From a virus, in the IMG/VR virus record IMGVR_UViG_3300021091_000210, positions 1 to 35,637 of that record: a stretch of 35,637 bases of DNA; one strand, given 5' to 3'. The position numbers were made by a program, and so were the translations under genes. Positions 7,288-14,988 of this stretch are shown in pieces (the first letter of the stretch is position 1; each line of letters starts with the position of its first letter). The notes under the pieces are model-generated. The model saw nothing but the letters and a program-made list of their open reading frames with translations, made no database searches and was not told the DNA's origin.

Positions 7288-9018
7288 TTATTTCTTTTCA
7301 TCAACTTCAGGATCGATTGTAATTGGTTCTTGTTTACCGCTTACCTTCTCGCCTTTTTTAACTGGTTTTTCATTTCCTGTGGCTTCTTTTTTTGCGCCTA
7401 TAGTTTTTTCTTCATTCATTTTTCTAACAACACGATTCTGTGCAAGAGGTGAAACAAATTTGATCTTTGCGCCAGCAAGTGATTGAAGTGTTTTCAAATC
7501 AAGTTTATCTAGCATTGCAATAAGTTTCTTGTAGGTATCGCTAGAAGGATCAACTTTATTGATCTTGCTATACTCTTGACGCAACTTGTCAATCTGTGCT
7601 GAAGAGAATGCTTCTGCAATTTCTTCTTCAGACATAATGCTACCAACAACTTTTCTTGCTTGTGATTTCATCTTTCCTGGAATCATTACACCTTCTTCTT
7701 TTGGTGTCTTGCCTGCTTTCTTCATAGAGATTGCAATTGCCGCTTGTTGTGCTGGTGAAGAGGCTTCATTCTTTGGCACACAATTTGGCACCATTTTATC
7801 ACCTTTCTTTTTCATACCTTCTTGTTTGTGAGTGTCCCAACATGCTTCGTCAATGTCTTCTTTGTACATATTCAATTCATAACGCTTGTTGTCAAGATTG
7901 GCAACTTGTACTTGAATTGCTTTCTTACCAGTCTTGTCAAGTAGACGATAAGCATTTGCTTTGCCTGATGCTGGCTTTCTTGGACCCATTGCAACATTTC
8001 TATCAATCTCTAGTGGATCAATTTCAATGTTATACTTCTTCTTTGCAAAGTCATAAGCATGAGCCATTGCTGAAGAAAAGTCTTTGTGATAAAGTTCGTA
8101 GCCTGTGCTTGATTTGGATTCATCAAGTTCAATCTCTTCTTTCTTCAATTGCTTTCTCAATGCCATCTTTGCAAGATGGGCTGCTCTTGAAGGACCAGTG
8201 CCACCTTTACCAGGAATCACACCAGGATTCTTTTTTGGTTTGTCTGGTGTAAATGGTGGTTGTGTTTTCTTTTCTACTTCTTCACCAAATTTATCACCAA
8301 CTTTACCTCTGATTGTCATTCCTAGATGATGACTCCCTTTTTCTTTTGCATTTGCATCTTTCATCTTTTTCATCATTTCTTCTTTGTTGCCTTTAGCAAC
8401 TATTTTTTTACTTGGAGAATGAACAAGCGCATATCCTGTTGATTTTGGAATTGCTTCATCAAGTTCAATTTCTTCTTTATAAAGTTTTGCGATTTCAGCA
8501 CCAGATATGTAATCGGGAAGAACATCTTCTAAAGATTTTTTAATGTTTAAAGATTTTTTTGCGGCTGTTACAAATTTACCAGCAAAAGGTTCTAGTGTTT
8601 TATTTTTTCTCATTTTCGATGCTACATCATTAATGTCCATCATAAGTTCTTTTACTTTGCCTTCATCAAGTTCAATTTCTTCTTTTTTTAATGAACCTGC
8701 TGGTTGACCTTTTGCCTTTTCTTTGTCTTTAGGCATTGTACTCACACCTTTTGGTGCGACATGTTTTTTAACTCCAGATGCAGGAAAAGATTTTGCAACA
8801 TCAGGCTTAACTTCTTCATGTTTTGCTTGATGCATGGCATCTAATTGATTAAAGAATGCTTTCTTTTCATCAGGCGACAACTGGCTTATTGAAGTAATGC
8901 CTTTTTTCTTCATCAAGGCTTTTACTTTTGCTTGATACTCAGTTTCTTCTTTCTGAATGTTTCTTACTGCATCAAGTAATGACTGTGGTAATCCAAATTT
9001 GCTTGACATGTTGTCCAT
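7288..9018 (-). CDS. Modular head-interior protein candidate with repeated ELDE linkers
   Basis: A 576-aa, Lys/Glu-rich protein beginning MDNMSSKFGLPQSLLDAVR. Folded-looking stretches are separated by near-identical linkers KEEIELDE ending at residues 119, 188 and 300, plus KEDIDE at 391 and EEEIAEA at 466-470. Each ends in hydrophobic-x-Glu before a small residue, the pattern cut by the T4 prohead protease. After Glu391 comes a Cys module (ACWDTHKQEGMKKKGDKMV then PNCVP) shared with the 982-aa protein. It has a strong ribosome site (GAGAGGA). A processed internal head protein is inference; no enzyme motif is seen. Confidence 0.85.
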   Translation of the reverse strand: MDNMSSKFGLPQSLLDAVRNIQKEETEYQAKVKALMKKKGITSISQLSPDEKKAFFNQLDAMHQAKHEEVKPDVAKSFPASGVKKHVAPKGVSTMPKDKEKAKGQPAGSLKKEEIELDEGKVKELMMDINDVASKMRKNKTLEPFAGKFVTAAKKSLNIKKSLEDVLPDYISGAEIAKLYKEEIELDEAIPKSTGYALVHSPSKKIVAKGNKEEMMKKMKDANAKEKGSHHLGMTIRGKVGDKFGEEVEKKTQPPFTPDKPKKNPGVIPGKGGTGPSRAAHLAKMALRKQLKKEEIELDESKSSTGYELYHKDFSSAMAHAYDFAKKKYNIEIDPLEIDRNVAMGPRKPASGKANAYRLLDKTGKKAIQVQVANLDNKRYELNMYKEDIDEACWDTHKQEGMKKKGDKMVPNCVPKNEASSPAQQAAIAISMKKAGKTPKEEGVMIPGKMKSQARKVVGSIMSEEEIAEAFSSAQIDKLRQEYSKINKVDPSSDTYKKLIAMLDKLDLKTLQSLAGAKIKFVSPLAQNRVVRKMNEEKTIGAKKEATGNEKPVKKGEKVSGKQEPITIDPEVDEKK

Positions 9019-9019
9019 G

Positions 9020-9301
9020 TTAATCCTCTCTAATTTCTAGAATTAAGTTTCCGTTGCCTCTGATAACTCTATGATAGCGCATCGCTTCAATAAAGTATGT
9101 CTTTCCTTTTTCTAACTCAACTGGAAGTTCATCGTCAAACTGCAACTTCCAATCGTTTGATTCTTTTACAAACACATGTCGATCTTTACGATCTCTATGC
9201 CAAACCAACTCTTCGTTTTCTACAGATTCTAAAAATGTTCTTACCTTAAAATCTGAAAACAAAACTTCAGTATATGGATTACCAGAAGAAGTTTCCGCCA
9301 C
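9020..9301 (-). CDS. Conserved small protein, possibly cupin-like
   Basis: The frame opens with GTG at 9301, overlapping the end of the 982-aa gene by 23 bases. No ATG is available before residue 73, so the exact start is uncertain. The 93-aa product has a pattern familiar from T4-like phages: FKVRTFLESVENEELVWHRD, a beta-rich middle with ELEKGKTYFIEAMRYHR, and GNLILEI. The His-containing, beta-rich core is compatible with a small cupin fold. The function is unknown. It lies between two large modular proteins and may be co-expressed with them. Confidence 0.75.
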   Translation of the reverse strand: MAETSSGNPYTEVLFSDFKVRTFLESVENEELVWHRDRKDRHVFVKESNDWKLQFDDELPVELEKGKTYFIEAMRYHRVIRGNGNLILEIRED

Positions 9302-12227
9302 CGCTTAATCCCAATTGTTTTGCATATCTTGGTGTATTGCAAGCCCAATATGCGGCACTTGTTCTATCTTTCTGCATACTGCATTGATGACGAGCCGCAA
9401 AAGATTTTCTTGCTTCTGGATCATTCATCTTGACTGATAGACCAGTAGTGTCACCCCATGTGACTTTCTTAATACCACCATCTGGTTTGCGAACAAACAC
9501 ATAAAACTTCTTAGGACCACCACGCTTTGGTTGATTCAATGGTGGATCTTTTTCTTTATCTTCTTCTTCGTACATTGGGCAATCAAGTGGAACATTGCGA
9601 CCTTCGTACTTAGCAAACTCACCAATGTCGGTTTCTGTAATGAGTGCTTTGTCTTCAGAGCAAAGTTCTAGTTTGCCTTCGTTATACAACTTTCTTGCTT
9701 CACGAAACACTTCGAAATATTTTTCAGAACCAACACGATAAACATTTTCAAACAAAGGCACATTGTTATCTACATGCCAATCAATTGCTTCATGTAGTTT
9801 ACCTTCGCCAAACAACTTAAACATGCGTTGCATATTGGCATTGTTAATTGCATCTATTGCGTCATTTGCAGAGTATCTTGCCTTTGTAATCTCAATGCTT
9901 TGTCCTGGAGTAGCCCTTGCGTATGCAATTCTTGCTTGATCAGTTCCATATTCAAGGGCTTCGATAAAATTTGCAAATTCCTCATTCTTTGTAACCTTCT
10001 TCGCAAGGTCACTATCAGCACCTCCCCAAGTGCCTTTGCCTTTGGTGATAAATGAGTTCACTCTTGCAAATGCCCATTGTTGTGCAGTAGTGCCTGGTCT
10101 GTGACCGCCTTGCCATGCCGCCATACCACGATTATAAACTTGCTTGAGAATGCTATATGCAATGCCAGACTTTTCTGCTTTCTTTTTTAGTCCTTCGATT
10201 TCTTCGAATAAGTCAGAAAACTCTTGAAGTTCTTCTTCATTCAATTCTTCTTTTGGTATACTTATAATTGCCTCATATATTTCTTCATCGTCAACTTCAT
10301 ATTCATCTTCATCTTCTTCCTCATCATCATCATAATTATACATGCCTTCAAACTCAAGATAGTCTGTTACGCTTTCAATATAATCTGCGGCTTTTGTAAT
10401 TTTAGAAAGAACCCATGCTTCTGGTTCTTCATCTAGTCCATCTAAAATTTCTAGAAGCACTTCTGCATCTTGCATTAAATTAGCAACTTCAATTTGTGCC
10501 ATTTGAATGCCATCTGTTTCATCGTAATCATATTCATCGTTTTCTTCATTTGTTTCAAAAGTATCTTCAAACATTTCATCAAGTTTTTTGCCTGTAACTT
10601 TTGTTACAAGAGCCCACGCTTCTTTAAATTTTTGTTGGCCAATGAGTTTTTTCAATTCGGCAATTTGTGTTGAACTTGCCTTTTGATAAAATTCAAAAAC
10701 TTCCATTGCGCCAATATTGCCTTTGTATATTGCTTCTTTTACATCAAACTCTTCTTTTTGCAATTGAGTTCTTGTCAAACGGAACAATTGATCAGATGAT
10801 GTGACCATGTCAAGCAATGTTGAAAGAAGATTTTGTGTTGCACTTCTTTCTTGAGGATTTAATACCTCGCCAGCATCCATTTTTGAAATTGAACGCTTGA
10901 TGATTGCTAGAAGTTTTTTATCAGCAAGCCCCATGCGAACCAATTGTTCTAATTTGTTGACTTGTTTTTTATCCATCTCTTCGCCAAACATCTGCTTAAA
11001 CTTCTTTGTATGCTTTGATTGTGGCATATCTTTTTCTCTTGCTTCTTTGTCGCCTGGTGCATCTGCGTATGCTGATTTGTCATCATCTGCTTTTGGACCC
11101 ATACGCTTGAAGTGTGCATCTCTGCGCTCTTTGGTATCTTTGTCTAAACCTTTAAAATACTTCGCTGGTTGTGTGCCTGATTTACCAGCAACATCTTTAT
11201 CTTGTGCAACTTTGCCTTCAAAGAAATTTTTAAATTGTTCATTCTTTGATGCTTGATTTTGTCGCTTCTTTCTTTCGATTTCTGCTTTGCGTACTCTTGG
11301 CAAAAGACGCATTGAAATTTTTGCGATTGCGCCTTTCATTTTTTCAACTTTTTTGTCAACGGCAATTTTCTGCCCTACTGACAAAGATTTGTATGCCTTG
11401 CCGGCGCCAAATCTACGCTTTAGAAATTTAAGTGCGGCTCTTCTTGCTCTAGTCTTTAACTTAGACTGAGAGGCAAAACGGCGCATTGCAAGTTCTCTAG
11501 TTCGTTTTAATTTAGCCTTCATTCTTCTCAACACCATACCTCTTTTTCTGCGTTGAGCCATTGATAAGGCTTCGTTTGTTTTCTCTTCAGGAACGCAATT
11601 TGGTACCATACGATTACCCTTCTTCTTTAGTCCTTGTTGTTTGTAACCAACCCAACATGCTTCGTCAACGGATTCTGTTAATCTCATTCCTTTTTTAACT
11701 GCATCAAACATTTGCTTTGCTTGTGCATCGTTGATTGCAGAAGGAACACCTTCTTTAAATTTATTGAAATCGTTATCTCTTACAAAACCACGCATCTTGG
11801 ATGCAGACATGCCTGACACACCTTCGGCATCAGGATCACGCTCACCTGCGCTAATGACTTCTATTGAATTAAAGGTAAAGTCTTTACCATTGTATCGATT
11901 CAATAGTCTTTCAAACTCTGCAACTCTGTCACTACCAACTACAAGAGTTACATCTGTGAATTTTTCTTTTTCAAGTTCAATCATTACTTCGATGATTGTT
12001 CTTGCTCTTGACTTGACTACATCAATCATTTTATTAAAAGCAAGTTTCGCAAACTTGATTTTGTCATCGTATGAGAGTGGATCTTTTTTTGGATTTGTCG
12101 TGTGGGAAAGATACAGTCTAGCGACTGCGCCACGAGATTTTGCCGCTTTGGCTATGCTTTTTGCGACCAATTCATGTCCGGTCGTGGACGGATTCATTCT
12201 ACCGAATCCTAGTGTTACTTTCTTCAT
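9279..12227 (-). CDS. 982-aa nucleotidyltransferase fusion, modular virion-associated candidate
   Basis: The N-terminus (about 1-160) is an HxGH-type nucleotidyltransferase: GRMNPSTTGHE at 9-19 and GMSASKMR at 139-146, the equivalents of HIGH and ISSTxxR. A Cys module (VDEACWVGYKQQGLKKKGN, about 187-213) shared with the 576-aa protein follows. Then come a very basic helical region (225-320) and an acidic segment (560-650). Next is a GHRPGTTAQQWAFARVNSF module (about 680-745; recalled as DUF5824) and a C-terminal KFYVFVRKPDG...ARHQC module (906-982; recalled as DUF5872). Hydrophobic-x-Glu|Ala sites separate several parts. Substrate and location are unknown; virion packaging is inferred from neighbours. 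Confidence 0.85.
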   Translation of the reverse strand: MKKVTLGFGRMNPSTTGHELVAKSIAKAAKSRGAVARLYLSHTTNPKKDPLSYDDKIKFAKLAFNKMIDVVKSRARTIIEVMIELEKEKFTDVTLVVGSDRVAEFERLLNRYNGKDFTFNSIEVISAGERDPDAEGVSGMSASKMRGFVRDNDFNKFKEGVPSAINDAQAKQMFDAVKKGMRLTESVDEACWVGYKQQGLKKKGNRMVPNCVPEEKTNEALSMAQRRKRGMVLRRMKAKLKRTRELAMRRFASQSKLKTRARRAALKFLKRRFGAGKAYKSLSVGQKIAVDKKVEKMKGAIAKISMRLLPRVRKAEIERKKRQNQASKNEQFKNFFEGKVAQDKDVAGKSGTQPAKYFKGLDKDTKERRDAHFKRMGPKADDDKSAYADAPGDKEAREKDMPQSKHTKKFKQMFGEEMDKKQVNKLEQLVRMGLADKKLLAIIKRSISKMDAGEVLNPQERSATQNLLSTLLDMVTSSDQLFRLTRTQLQKEEFDVKEAIYKGNIGAMEVFEFYQKASSTQIAELKKLIGQQKFKEAWALVTKVTGKKLDEMFEDTFETNEENDEYDYDETDGIQMAQIEVANLMQDAEVLLEILDGLDEEPEAWVLSKITKAADYIESVTDYLEFEGMYNYDDDEEEDEDEYEVDDEEIYEAIISIPKEELNEEELQEFSDLFEEIEGLKKKAEKSGIAYSILKQVYNRGMAAWQGGHRPGTTAQQWAFARVNSFITKGKGTWGGADSDLAKKVTKNEEFANFIEALEYGTDQARIAYARATPGQSIEITKARYSANDAIDAINNANMQRMFKLFGEGKLHEAIDWHVDNNVPLFENVYRVGSEKYFEVFREARKLYNEGKLELCSEDKALITETDIGEFAKYEGRNVPLDCPMYEEEDKEKDPPLNQPKRGGPKKFYVFVRKPDGGIKKVTWGDTTGLSVKMNDPEARKSFAARHQCSMQKDRTSAAYWACNTPRYAKQLGLSGGGNFFW

Positions 12228-12310
12228 GGAGTTTTCCTTAGACTTATCCTAGCAGGTTTGCCATAGCCTAACTGCCCATATTTCTTATTTAGTAAATCAC
12301 CATGCTTCAC
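12224..12310 (-). CDS. Candidate 28-aa small protein (GTG start)
   Basis: A frame GTG 12308-12310 to TGA 12224-12226 fills the gap between the 319-aa and 982-aa genes and overlaps the latter's start as ATGA, the usual coupling here. The product is short and basic (MKHGDLLNKKYGQLGYGKP, then ARISLRKTP). No clear ribosome site precedes the GTG. It may be a real small protein, a translational coupler, or chance. Confidence 0.4.
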   Translation of the reverse strand: MKHGDLLNKKYGQLGYGKPARISLRKTP

Positions 12311-13256
12311 CAGACATTTTGATTGAAGAAGCAAGTTTTTCTGATTCAAACTTGAAACGCATTTTCATGATCTTCTTATTATTTGCCATCACACCAATTG
12401 ATTCATTTCCAACTTTTTCAAGTTCAAATTTAAGTGACGCAAGAGCATCAAGTTTCTCATTTTTCGTTGGATCTAATACTGTAGCAGAGTATGGTTCCTT
12501 ATTTCCTTGACCAGTAATCTTTACATATGGAGGATACATCACATCTGCGTTCATCCAGTCTGTCATTAGATATTCAAGCAAATCTTTTGGTTTCATTAAA
12601 TTAAGACGGCTGTATAAATCATCACGCATGGCAGCCAGCATGAGTACACCAAGTTTTTCTGTCTTTTCTTTAAGTTTTGCATTTGCACGAATAAATAATT
12701 TTCTCTTTGCATCTGTATTTGGAAGACCAAGTACTGCAACTGCTTGTGCTAATTGTTGTTTGTATGTTTCTCCAATATTAGTGCCAAGTGCTTTGTCAAC
12801 TGTGCCTACACCAGGATTCTTAAAGCCAATCTCACCTCTTCCTTTTGTTGACTTTGCTGAAAGTCCAAGCCAACCATTAGATGGTCCTCTTGAAAATAGA
12901 ATAAGTGTATCTGTTGGATTTTTTGATTGATCAACTTCTACACCTACAATTGTAGTCATAATACCAGGGCGGGCAGTCCAGTAGATATGTTTAATTGGCA
13001 ACTTATATCCGTGAGTTTTTGCATACTTTAAAAACTCTTCAGCCATTACTTTTGCATGACCTGTAGCACGGTTTAAATTTTCTGGTGTGACTTGCTTTAT
13101 TCGTTGTAGATACTTTGCTTTTGCTTGGTTGTCATACCATTTTTCATTGTTTAAAAAGTAACCAACAAGAATTTCATTGATATCTGATATGAGTGTATTT
13201 GGATTCACTTTCTTCTCCTGTTCGGTAATAAACGCTTTAAAACCCATTATTGCCAT
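12297..13256 (-). CDS. Head-targeted nuclease-like protein (CTS-like leader)
   Basis: A 319-aa protein opening MAIMGFKAFITEQ, matching the T4 internal-protein capsid-targeting consensus (T4 IPIII: MKTYQEFIAEA) at the aromatic, FI and Glu positions. Cleavage would follow Glu12. Further in, E28 in a helix, D116 (NPTDTLIL) and S133-x-K135 (LGLSAKS) form a possible degenerate PD-(D/E)XK nuclease core. The ATG at 13256 has AGGAAC about 9 bases upstream; the ATG three codons in is less well placed. It lies beside the 410-aa gene with the same leader. Nuclease activity is a weak inference. Confidence 0.75.
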   Translation of the reverse strand: MAIMGFKAFITEQEKKVNPNTLISDINEILVGYFLNNEKWYDNQAKAKYLQRIKQVTPENLNRATGHAKVMAEEFLKYAKTHGYKLPIKHIYWTARPGIMTTIVGVEVDQSKNPTDTLILFSRGPSNGWLGLSAKSTKGRGEIGFKNPGVGTVDKALGTNIGETYKQQLAQAVAVLGLPNTDAKRKLFIRANAKLKEKTEKLGVLMLAAMRDDLYSRLNLMKPKDLLEYLMTDWMNADVMYPPYVKITGQGNKEPYSATVLDPTKNEKLDALASLKFELEKVGNESIGVMANNKKIMKMRFKFESEKLASSIKMSGEAW

Positions 13257-13303
13257 AATTTTTTGTTCCTATTCTTATAAGTATGGGTGTAGCCTTTCAT
13301 ATG

Positions 13304-14536
13304 TTACCTTTGCCATCCTTTAATAACATCTGGTGAGAAATTAGCGTAACTGAAACGCATTCTGTCTACCAACTTTACAGTATTACCTCCCAAGTGGTCA
13401 ATTGCAACATATCCCTCAACACCAGTCACTTCATAACCTTTGTTTGTCATAAGGAAAGTATCAATTGATTTCACTTGGTCGAGTTTCGTAATCAACATCA
13501 ACTTTGCTTCAGCAAGTAGATTCATCAAAGTAAAAATTGCTTCAAGTTCAGATTGATGCTTTGGTGTAAAGTATGCAAGAATCTCATCTCTCTTTGCGTA
13601 TGTAGATGATTTACCTTTTTGTGTTTTCTTTGAAGCCGCTTCTTTTTCGTAATAGTCGTGAATGTATTGAATGAGTTCTTTTACATGTCGCTTAACATTT
13701 GTAACCTTCAACTGATTTCTCACTTTTGTGTTGTTGAATGTCTTGATTTTTTCTCTCAAGTCATCGTTGTCTGCAATCATGTTCAATGCTTTTGCATCAA
13801 TACGATAGAAAACTTTACCTGCATCAGAAAGAATGTTTGTAATTTTTGTTGTTTCTGCGTTTGTCAATGTTGCTTTGCCTGAAAGGTCACGATAGTTCAC
13901 ATCGGTTGACCAAACTCTAGAAGTTTTATTGATCATTGAGAGAATGTCTTTACCAAAAACTGCTTTCATCTCTTCAAAAGTATTGCCTTCGTACATTGTA
14001 TGCCATACAACGCCAATATTTGCGGATTTTATTTCTTTAGCAAGTTCACTTTCTGTTGGTATTGCGTATACAATTGTGTTTGGATGAAAGGTAATGTACT
14101 CTTGCCCATCAATTGTTGCAGTCTTTAAGTCTTTCTTTGTGAAAAGCAAGTCACCTTGAATCACACCTTTCTTGATTCCAAGGTTTTTAAATTCTTCAAG
14201 AGATACTTTCAGTTTTTCTGCAAGGTCTCCTGAAGTGTCGGCATCGATCTCAGATGGCGTCTTGTATATTTTGGGATTCTTATTGAATATTCCCTTCTTT
14301 GCGACAAAAAATTTCCCATCGCTTGGATCAATTCCAACGAAAACTGCTGGCGCACCATCCCACTTTACTGTAATGTCTACACGCTTGGTAGATTTACCAG
14401 CAAGCATATCACGCACCGCTCTAAGTGCGTTAATACTATCTCTAGTTCCTTTAACACCGCCATTGAGAACATCGTCTTCCGCGTGTTCCATGTGCGTGTT
14501 TTTTTGCTCTGTAATAAATTGTTTAAATTTCAACAT
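13304..14536 (-). CDS. Head-targeted ligase-like nucleotidyltransferase (CTS-like leader)
   Basis: A 410-aa protein opening MLKFKQFITEQ, an 11-residue match in pattern to the T4 capsid-targeting sequence with expected cleavage after Glu10. The body resembles covalent nucleotidyltransferases. K58-W-D-G is ligase motif I with the lysine nucleophile, QGDLLF near 126-131 resembles motif III, VEGYVAID near 373-380 resembles motif IV, and VKLVDR near 387-392 resembles motif V. The long helical insert between III and IV is unusual. I recall the family as DUF6267 of cyanophage-type myoviruses. A TATAAATA late promoter lies about 36 bases upstream. Its substrate (DNA or RNA ends) is unknown. Confidence 0.8.
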   Translation of the reverse strand: MLKFKQFITEQKNTHMEHAEDDVLNGGVKGTRDSINALRAVRDMLAGKSTKRVDITVKWDGAPAVFVGIDPSDGKFFVAKKGIFNKNPKIYKTPSEIDADTSGDLAEKLKVSLEEFKNLGIKKGVIQGDLLFTKKDLKTATIDGQEYITFHPNTIVYAIPTESELAKEIKSANIGVVWHTMYEGNTFEEMKAVFGKDILSMINKTSRVWSTDVNYRDLSGKATLTNAETTKITNILSDAGKVFYRIDAKALNMIADNDDLREKIKTFNNTKVRNQLKVTNVKRHVKELIQYIHDYYEKEAASKKTQKGKSSTYAKRDEILAYFTPKHQSELEAIFTLMNLLAEAKLMLITKLDQVKSIDTFLMTNKGYEVTGVEGYVAIDHLGGNTVKLVDRMRFSYANFSPDVIKGWQR

Positions 14537-14546
14537 TGCCTTAGAT

Positions 14547-14572
14547 AAAAAAAGTCCATCTTACGATGGACT
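14547..14572 (-). terminator. Strong Rho-independent terminator
   Basis: On the minus strand AGTCCATC-GTAA-GATGGACT (14553-14572), a perfect 8-bp stem with a GNRA-type loop, followed by seven T including the last stem base. It ends the transcript carrying the small gene at 14593-14931. Its 5' arm overlaps the late promoter of the next gene. Confidence 0.9.
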
Positions 14573-14579
14573 ATTTATA
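14572..14579 (-). promoter_or_regulatory. T4-type late promoter TATAAATA
   Basis: An exact TATAAATA on the minus strand, ending on the first base of the terminator hairpin. Initiation about 6 bases later (near 14566) falls inside the 5' arm, so the late RNA would lack the complete hairpin. The leader to the 410-aa gene is about 30 nt. Confidence 0.8.
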
Positions 14580-14592
14580 AGTTTACAATGTT

Positions 14593-14931
14593 TTATCGCC
14601 GCATGGTGGCTTGATCCTTGGCTTCATCTTCCGTGAAGATCGGCACGGCATTTGACTTGTGAAGAGTGCCGATGCCAAGCATTTTATCGCCCGTATATCG
14701 TTTCTCTTCTAAAGGTTTCGTGCAAGTCATAGGACCTGAAGGAGGCAAACTTGGATAGTAAGGTGTTTCTCTCACAAAAGTTTTGGGGGGAACATAAATG
14801 TCGCTTTTTTTAGACTTAGCAACAGGTTTTGTCGCATGTTTTAGTTTAATGGCTTCCCACTCAGCGGCAAGTTGCCGTTGTTTTGCATTGGGCTTACGCT
14901 TTTTACTTCGTTGATTTGTGTAAATTATCAT
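14593..14931 (-). CDS. Conserved small basic phage protein
   Basis: The ATG at 14931 gives a 112-aa protein (MIIYTNQRSKKRKPNAKQRQ). The upstream in-frame ATG at 14955 lies before the -10 of the promoter, so it cannot be used from that transcript. The N-terminal half is very Lys/Arg-rich. The C-terminal half carries the pattern RETPYYPSL, YTGDKMLGIGTLHKSNAVP and a final MRR, recurrent in T4-like phages as I recall. The basic N-terminus suggests nucleic-acid binding. No known function. The gene ends just before a strong terminator. Confidence 0.8.
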   Translation of the reverse strand: MIIYTNQRSKKRKPNAKQRQLAAEWEAIKLKHATKPVAKSKKSDIYVPPKTFVRETPYYPSLPPSGPMTCTKPLEEKRYTGDKMLGIGTLHKSNAVPIFTEDEAKDQATMRR

Positions 14932-14937
14932 GCTTAC

Positions 14938-14966
14938 ACTATAACATAACGACAAACTCCTGTCAA
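14938..14966 (-). promoter_or_regulatory. Sigma70-type promoter, extended -10, near-leaderless
   Basis: Minus strand TTGACA (14961-14966), a 17-base spacer ending TGT, then TATAGT (14938-14943). The expected start is about 14931, exactly at the ATG of the 112-aa gene, so the mRNA may have no leader. Confidence 0.8.
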
Positions 14967-14988
14967 TACTGTAAATTTATACAGTATT
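14965..14988. promoter_or_regulatory. Inverted repeat abutting a -35 box
   Basis: 9-bp perfect arms (AATACTGTA and TACAGTATT) with a 6-base AT spacer. It touches the -35 of the promoter at 14961 and the stop of the 73-aa gene at 14987. With no T-run it is more like an operator than a terminator. The function is inferred. Confidence 0.5.

Noticed and set aside
13266-13275. TATAAGAATA as a possible late promoter of the 319-aa gene.
   Set aside because: Differs from TATAAATA at important positions while four exact boxes exist elsewhere; the gene can be read from the late promoter at 14572.
13257-13310. A 16-codon frame (MKGYTHTYKNRNKKLWQ-like) in the gap before the 319-aa gene.
   Set aside because: Very short, begins inside the end of that gap without a ribosome site, and codes for a low-complexity basic peptide. 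Its TAATG overlap with the next start is suggestive but not enough.
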